DNA from: Embleya sp051903075
Lineage (GTDB): Bacteria > Actinomycetota > Actinomycetes > Streptomycetales > Streptomycetaceae
Assembly (NCBI RefSeq): GCF_051903075.1
Contig: NZ_CP182423.1
Span: 1,426,001 to 1,490,000 of the forward strand
Reading direction: 5' to 3'
Length of the DNA stretch: 64,000 nt
Shown here: positions 59,751 to 64,000 of the stretch, piece by piece
Position numbering within the stretch: position 1 is the stretch's first letter
Layout of the letters: every line of letters begins with the position of its first letter
The notes under the pieces: model-generated
What the model was told of the DNA's origin: nothing
Databases searched by the model: none
What the model saw: the letters and a program-made list of their open reading frames with translations, nothing else
Position numbers and translations under genes: made by a program

Positions 59751-60332
59751 TCAGCCCTCGAGGTGCGGGAGTTGTGGGGTCAGGTCGTGGAAGTCCTCCT
59801 CCCAGCGGTTTCGGGTGTAGCGGCGGCCGACCGGGGTTTCCCACCACAGCAGGTCCTTGGCCAGGCGGACGTGGTCCAGGGCGATCCGCCGTCGGCCCAG
59901 TTCGGCCATCAACGGGTGCAGGCGGGTGGACAGTTCGTCCAGGGTCTCGGCCTCGACCGCGTCGTCGAAGCGGGTGCGTTCGCGGCGTTGCACCAGGGTG
60001 TGGTCGGGCGCGATCAGTCGGGCCAGATCGCGGCAGGCGGCGCCGATCGAGGTGCCGTCCGGGCGGTGCAGGCCGCCGGCGATGGCGCCCTGGTGCACCG
60101 CGTACAGGACCACCGCGTGCCGCACGGCCCGGGCGGCCAGGCGGCGTTCGAGGGTGACGGGCAGGTGGACGGTGATCGCCTCCACCGCGGACACGGGCGG
60201 CTCGGCCACCGCGGCCGGCAGGAATCGGGCGGGCAACCGGCGATCGCCGTGGACCCGCGCCAGGAACGTGTGCAACGCGTGCTCCCACGGCGCCCAATAC
60301 GCGGAGACGCGCGGAATTGGCGGCGCGGTCAT
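59751..60332 (-). CDS. solitary Cse2/CasB-like protein (type I-E Cascade small subunit homologue)
   Basis: 193 residues. The C-terminal two thirds follow the Cse2 pattern closely: AVRHAVVLYAVHQ, LHRPDGTSIGAACRDLARLI, RFDDAVEAETLDELSTRLHPLM, IALDHVRLAKDLLWWETP and RNRWEEDFH. In Cascade two copies of Cse2 form the inner belly and stabilise the R-loop. The N-terminus (PWEHALHTFLARVHGD) has the usual length. No other cas gene and no CRISPR array is in the 64 kb. Start ATG at 60332 with weak ribosome-binding site. Identification is by motif memory. Confidence 0.65.
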   Translation of the reverse strand: MTAPPIPRVSAYWAPWEHALHTFLARVHGDRRLPARFLPAAVAEPPVSAVEAITVHLPVTLERRLAARAVRHAVVLYAVHQGAIAGGLHRPDGTSIGAACRDLARLIAPDHTLVQRRERTRFDDAVEAETLDELSTRLHPLMAELGRRRIALDHVRLAKDLLWWETPVGRRYTRNRWEEDFHDLTPQLPHLEG

Positions 60333-60756
60333 CGTGGTCGATTCGTCGTGAGGGGCATGATCGATTCCTCGGGGTCGACGCCCGCACGGGCGCCGGGGCG
60401 GGCGGGTGCGGTCATCCATCGGAACGGACTGGGAAGGGACTCGGAACGGACCGGGACGTGCCCGCCCGGGTGCATCCCCACGCCCGGGCGGTCCCGCTCC
60501 ATCACCGTTATGACGAACCACGCCGCCGTTTTGTGACGGACGGTCATAGGACGGGCCCGCAGCTCCGAAGCCACCCTCAAGCCACCCCGAAGCCACCCCG
60601 AGCCCGCCCCCGGCTCCGCCGCGCCGGACGCCCGCCCGGTGTGCTTCGCACGGCGTTCGTAAAGTGTTCAGCACGCCGCCGCCGATGTGCCCCATGCTTC
60701 GATCCGAAGGCGAGTGCGCCGCTCGCCGCCGATCCCCGAGCAAAGGACTGGCCATC
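60333..60756. other. 424-bp intergenic region with short repeats and a hairpin
   Basis: CGGAACGGAC occurs at 60420 and 60442, 22 bp apart. A 9-bp hairpin is formed by CCGCCCGGG (60462-60470) and CCCGGGCGG (60483-60491) with a 12-base loop. An 11-bp tandem repeat GAAGCCACCCC runs four times at 60567-60611. No CRISPR-like array. Confidence 0.6.
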
Positions 60757-62220
60757 GTGCGAAAGTGTTTGCCTGGAAGAGTGCAACTCGTCGTAGCCGC
60801 ACTGTCGTTCGTCGCCCTCGGACTATCGGGCGCGCCGGCGTCCGCACAAGCGCAGACACAGCCGCAGACACAACCGCAGACACAGGCACACATACAGCCG
60901 CAGACACAGGCCGCCGGCCAGGCCGTCGTACGGATCAACGAGGTCGAGTCGAACGGCGGCACCCCGGGCGACTGGGTCGAGTTGGTCAACACCGGCTCGG
61001 CCGCGGCGGACCTGTCCGGGTGGGTCGTCAAGGACAGCGACGACGCGCACACCTACCCGATCGCCGCCGGCACCTCGCTGCCCGCCGGCGGCTACCTTGC
61101 GCTCGACGTCGAGTCGTCCTTCGGTCTCGGCAGCTCCGACTCGGCCCGCCTGTTCGGCCCCGGCGGCACCACCCTCGTCGACTCGTACAAGTGGACCGCG
61201 CACGCCACCACGACGTACGGCCGCTGCGCCGACGGCACCGGCTCGTTCACCACCACCGTCGCGCCGACCAAGGGCGCGCCGAACTCGTGCCCCACCTCGT
61301 GGGCCGGCTGGCCCGGCGGCAGCACCGTCACCGTCGCCGACGGCTCCAACGTGTTCGGCACCAACCTCAGCGGCCTCTCCTTCCAGGACGCCGGCGTGTT
61401 GTGGGCGGTGAAGAACGGTCCGGGCACGCTGTACCGCCTCGTGCCGGACACCGGCGGCAAGTGGCGCCCGGATCCGACCGGCGGCTGGGCCTCGGGCAAG
61501 GCGCTGAACTACCGCAACGGCAGCGGCGATCCCGACGCGGAGGGCGTGACCTACACCCCCGACGGCCTGTTCGTCGCCACCGAGCGCGACAACGACGACA
61601 GCGGCGTCAGCCGGCCGAAGATCGCCCGCTTCGACACCTCCTCCACGGCCGGCGCACTGAACGCGACCGCCGAGTGGAACCTGACCGCCGACCTGCCCGC
61701 GGTGGAGGCCAACAGCGGCCTGGAGGGCATCACCTGGATCCCCGACACGTTCCTCACCGGACACGGCTTCCGGGACGAACACACCGGCGCGGCCTACGAC
61801 CCGGCCGCCTACCCCGACCACGGGAGCGGGTTGTTCTTCGTCGGCCTGGAGGCCAACGGCACGGTGTACGCCTACGCGCTCGACCGGACCGGCGGCGGAT
61901 ACCACCGCGTCGCCACCTTCGCGAGCGGCTTCCCGGCGGTAATGGAGCTGCAGTTCGAGCCGGCGAGCGGTCGGCTGTGGGCGGTCTGCGACAACACCTG
62001 CCAGGGCCGCAGCACCACCCTCGGCATCGACGCCCAGGGCCGGTTCGCGATCACCGCCGGGTACAACCGCCCCACGGGGTTGTCGAACTACAACAACGAG
62101 GGCTTCGCCATCGCCCCGCAGACGGCCTGCGTGTCCGGCCACAAGCCCGTCGTCTGGTCCGACGACGACAATGACGGCGGCCACGCACTGCGCGCGGGCA
62201 CGCTGAACTGCACGCCGTAG
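60757..62220 (+). CDS. secreted lamin-tail-domain protein with esterase/phytase-like beta-propeller
   Basis: 487 residues from a GTG at 60757 with AAAGGA upstream. Signal peptide ending in PASA near residue 29, a Gln/Thr/Pro repeat linker (QTQPQ type, residues 30-52), a lamin-tail domain (about 55-165: VVRINEVESNGGTPGDWVELVNTG ... SGWVVKDSD ... LPAGGYLAL), then a propeller-like domain with PDAEGVTYTPDGLFVATERDND, EANSGLEGITWIPDTFL and NNEGFAIAP, as in extracellular phytase-like/esterase-like proteins. Paired Cys near the C-terminus. Likely extracellular nutrient scavenging or matrix binding. Confidence 0.85.
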   Translation: MRKCLPGRVQLVVAALSFVALGLSGAPASAQAQTQPQTQPQTQAHIQPQTQAAGQAVVRINEVESNGGTPGDWVELVNTGSAAADLSGWVVKDSDDAHTYPIAAGTSLPAGGYLALDVESSFGLGSSDSARLFGPGGTTLVDSYKWTAHATTTYGRCADGTGSFTTTVAPTKGAPNSCPTSWAGWPGGSTVTVADGSNVFGTNLSGLSFQDAGVLWAVKNGPGTLYRLVPDTGGKWRPDPTGGWASGKALNYRNGSGDPDAEGVTYTPDGLFVATERDNDDSGVSRPKIARFDTSSTAGALNATAEWNLTADLPAVEANSGLEGITWIPDTFLTGHGFRDEHTGAAYDPAAYPDHGSGLFFVGLEANGTVYAYALDRTGGGYHRVATFASGFPAVMELQFEPASGRLWAVCDNTCQGRSTTLGIDAQGRFAITAGYNRPTGLSNYNNEGFAIAPQTACVSGHKPVVWSDDDNDGGHALRAGTLNCTP

Positions 62221-62234
62221 CGGGCGCGGAACGC

Positions 62235-62292
62235 GGCGCGGGGCGGGTGGTCTCGGTACGAAGACGTACCGAGAGACCACCCGCCCCGCGCC
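62235..62292. terminator. bidirectional hairpin terminator
   Basis: The left arm 62235-62260 pairs with the right arm 62265-62292 over 26 bp with a 2-base bulge and an AAGA loop. It sits between the stops of two convergent genes (62220 and 62303). Confidence 0.85.
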
Positions 62293-62302
62293 GTCGGCGG
62301 GT

Positions 62303-63982
62303 TCAGCGCTCCCCGGACGCACCCTCCGGGGCGGCGGCGGAGGGCACCGACGCGGTGTCGGGCGCGGGCACGGTCGCCGAGTCGGCGCCGGCGTCCGTCA
62401 CCGGCGCGGCATCGCCGGCCGTCGCCGCCGCGGGAGTCGCGTCGCGCCGGTCGCGCCGGGTGCGGCGGATTCCCTCGGCCATCGTCGCCACGGCGATCAA
62501 CACCAGCCCGCCCTCGGGGAGTTCGCCCAGGCGTGTGGCCAGGGTGGTCTCGCTGCGCAGCGGCACGGTCGCGTTGAGCACCGTGCGCGTCCACGGATCC
62601 GTGGACTTCACGATCGTGCCGTCGGGGGCGATGACCGCGCTGATCCCGGTGGTGGAGGCGACCAGTACCGACCGGCCGTGTTCGACGGCGCGCAGCCGGG
62701 ACATGGCCAACTGCTGCTTCGGCTCGGCGAGGCTGCCGTTGCGCATGTAGGTGGCGTTGTTGGTGGGTACGGCGAGGAGGTTGGCGCCGGTGCGGACCGC
62801 GCCGCGGACCTGGCCGTCGTAGGCGACCTCGTAGCAGATCGAGGAGGCCAGGTGGATCGGGCCGACGTCCAGGCGCACCGGACCGGAGCCGGCGACGAAG
62901 TCGCGCGGAATCAGCTGGAGGTCGCCGAGGCCGCCGATCAGGTCGCGCAGCGGGATGTACTCGCCGAACGGCACCAGCTGCTGCTTGGCGTAGTAGCGAC
63001 CCGGGCCGGTGTCGGGGAACCACAGCAGGCTCGTGTTGCGGATGCGGTCGTGGGAGGCGTCGAGGATGGCGCCCACCACGATCGGCGCGCCGACCTCGCG
63101 GGCGGCGAGCGAGATGCCCTCGCGCAGACCGACGTCGGTGCGCGGGTCGCGGTCGGTGGCGTTCTCGGGCCACAGGACCAGATCGGGCCGCGGGGCCTTG
63201 CCGAGCTTGATGTCTCGGGCCAGTTCGCGGGTGGCGGCGATGTGGTTCTCCGCGACCTGCTGGACCCGGGCCTGCTCCTCCATGTTGCGGGCGCGCGGCA
63301 CGTTGCCCTGGACGACGGCCACCTTCGCGGTGCGCTCGCCGTGCGTACTCGGCAGCAGGAACACCCCGCTCGACGCGAGCGCGCCGGCCACGACGAGGCC
63401 CGCGCCGAACCGGACGCGGTACGCGCGGGGCGCGGTGAGCAGCGCGGCCAGGAAGGCGGCGGTCAGCGCGACGACGGCACTCACGCCGGGGGCGCCGGCC
63501 ACGGAGGCCCAGCCCAGGGTCGGCGCGTCCGCCTGACTGAAGCCGAGCCGCCCCCACGGAAAGCCGCCGAGCGGGACGCGGGAGCGCACCGCCTCCGTGG
63601 TCACCCACCAGCAGGCCGCCCACAGCGGCCATCCGGGCAGCCGGGCGAAGGTCGGCACGGCGCAGCACAGCAGCCCGAGCAACAACGCCTGGGCCGCGCT
63701 CAACGCCAGCCACGGCAGTACGCCCAGGTTGGTCAGCCACCACAGCAGCGGAATGAAGAACGTCAGCCCGAACAGCGTCCCGAGCCGGAACGCCACCTTG
63801 GCCCGCCGATGCCGAATGGCGGCCAACAACAGCGCCGGCCCGACGGCCGCGGCGGGCCACAACCCGACCGGCGGAAACGCGAGCGCGAGCAACAGCCCGC
63901 CGGAGGCCGCCATGATCGCCCCGGCCCAGGTCCGCAACCGCCGCTGCACCGCACCCTGAGCCTGAGCCCGAATCGCCGTCAT
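62303..63982 (-). CDS. lnt: apolipoprotein N-acyltransferase
   Basis: 559 residues. Six to seven membrane helices at the N-terminus (GGLLLALAFPPVGLWP, LTFFIPLLWWL, LPWLALSAAQALLLGLLCC and others), then a nitrilase-type catalytic domain with the Glu-Lys-Cys triad: Glu near residue 273 in LWPENATDRD, Lys near 332 in YYAKQQLVPFGEYIP, Cys near 383 in SSICYEVAY. A last helix near residue 500 and an Ala/Thr/Pro-rich tail follow. It N-acylates the diacylglyceryl Cys of lipoproteins. Start ATG at 63982; a GTG at 63991 is possible and the upstream region is cut by the window end. Confidence 0.92.
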   Translation of the reverse strand: MTAIRAQAQGAVQRRLRTWAGAIMAASGGLLLALAFPPVGLWPAAAVGPALLLAAIRHRRAKVAFRLGTLFGLTFFIPLLWWLTNLGVLPWLALSAAQALLLGLLCCAVPTFARLPGWPLWAACWWVTTEAVRSRVPLGGFPWGRLGFSQADAPTLGWASVAGAPGVSAVVALTAAFLAALLTAPRAYRVRFGAGLVVAGALASSGVFLLPSTHGERTAKVAVVQGNVPRARNMEEQARVQQVAENHIAATRELARDIKLGKAPRPDLVLWPENATDRDPRTDVGLREGISLAAREVGAPIVVGAILDASHDRIRNTSLLWFPDTGPGRYYAKQQLVPFGEYIPLRDLIGGLGDLQLIPRDFVAGSGPVRLDVGPIHLASSICYEVAYDGQVRGAVRTGANLLAVPTNNATYMRNGSLAEPKQQLAMSRLRAVEHGRSVLVASTTGISAVIAPDGTIVKSTDPWTRTVLNATVPLRSETTLATRLGELPEGGLVLIAVATMAEGIRRTRRDRRDATPAAATAGDAAPVTDAGADSATVPAPDTASVPSAAAPEGASGER

Positions 63983-64000
63983 GCCGCCCACCCGGCACGA

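Noticed and set aside
60462..60611. Hairpin and short tandem repeats next to the Cse2-like gene, considered as a CRISPR remnant
   Set aside because: The hairpin is single, its stem and loop do not fit type I-E repeats, and the 11-bp repeats have no spacers.
1..64000. Insertion sequences, integrases, attachment sites, tRNA or rRNA genes
   Set aside because: No transposase or integrase motif, no flanking inverted repeats with target duplications and no tRNA-like cloverleaf were recognised on either strand.

Overview
The window is very GC-rich throughout, uses GTG and TTG starts freely, has many overlapping GTGA/ATGA gene junctions and carries families typical of Streptomyces and relatives (MmyB-type XRE regulators, DUF4232 lipoprotein, STAND ATPase, BlaI/M56, DUF305/DUF6153/DUF3105). 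I read it as a piece of a Streptomycetaceae chromosome, probably accessory or arm-like. No rRNA or tRNA gene and no complete mobile element was seen.

1-25 kb: a string of small regulator/enzyme pairs. They are a truncated amidohydrolase, a STAS protein, a divergent TetR/methyltransferase pair with an operator over the methyltransferase start codon, an XRE regulator, an AraC/DJ-1 regulator, two SDRs divergent from an XRE regulator, a type I ABC exporter, a Gfo/Idh/MocA oxidoreductase, a DUF4232 lipoprotein, an F420-type oxidoreductase, a MerR/imine-reductase-like pair with a striking control region, an M20 peptidase, an Old Yellow Enzyme with altered active-site residues divergent from an XRE regulator, a thioredoxin-reductase-like flavoprotein divergent from an XRE-cupin regulator, a large protein of unknown function and a lipase.

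25-31 kb: a GT-B-like protein of unknown role, a STAND/NB-ARC ATPase with TPRs, and an ArsR gene followed by a protein that looks like a malic enzyme stripped of its catalytic residues.

31-44 kb: a catabolic island. An oligopeptide ABC transporter operon ending in a dipeptidase-like amidohydrolase and a SnoaL-like protein is divergent from an XRE-cupin regulator. Beyond the regulator lies an operon of a DHDPS-family lyase and three subunits of an Hcn/D-hydroxyproline-dehydrogenase-type flavoenzyme. The most economical reading is import of peptides or opine-like compounds, intracellular cleavage, then oxidation and deamination of a (hydroxy)proline-like product.

44-58 kb: a DUF6895-like protein with a 34-codon leader ORF, an NlpC/P60 endopeptidase with a BlaI-like box, then blaI and a divergent M56 metallopeptidase gene. 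About 2.9 kb of non-coding repeats separates that pair: two opposed blocks of a ~209-bp unit around a different centre. A metal-handling region follows (DUF305, DUF6153, His-rich DUF4396, MFS with His-rich tail, ArsR, DUF3105 and a small membrane protein).

58-64 kb: a tandem Ig-like protein convergent with a macrodomain protein, a solitary Cse2/CasB homologue without any other cas gene, a secreted LTD/phytase-like protein, a strong bidirectional hairpin and an apolipoprotein N-acyltransferase (lnt).

Candidates for something undescribed, in my order: the opposed 209-bp repeat array between blaI and the M56 gene, the orphan Cse2, the malic-enzyme pseudoenzyme, and the peptide-to-hydroxyproline-type island.
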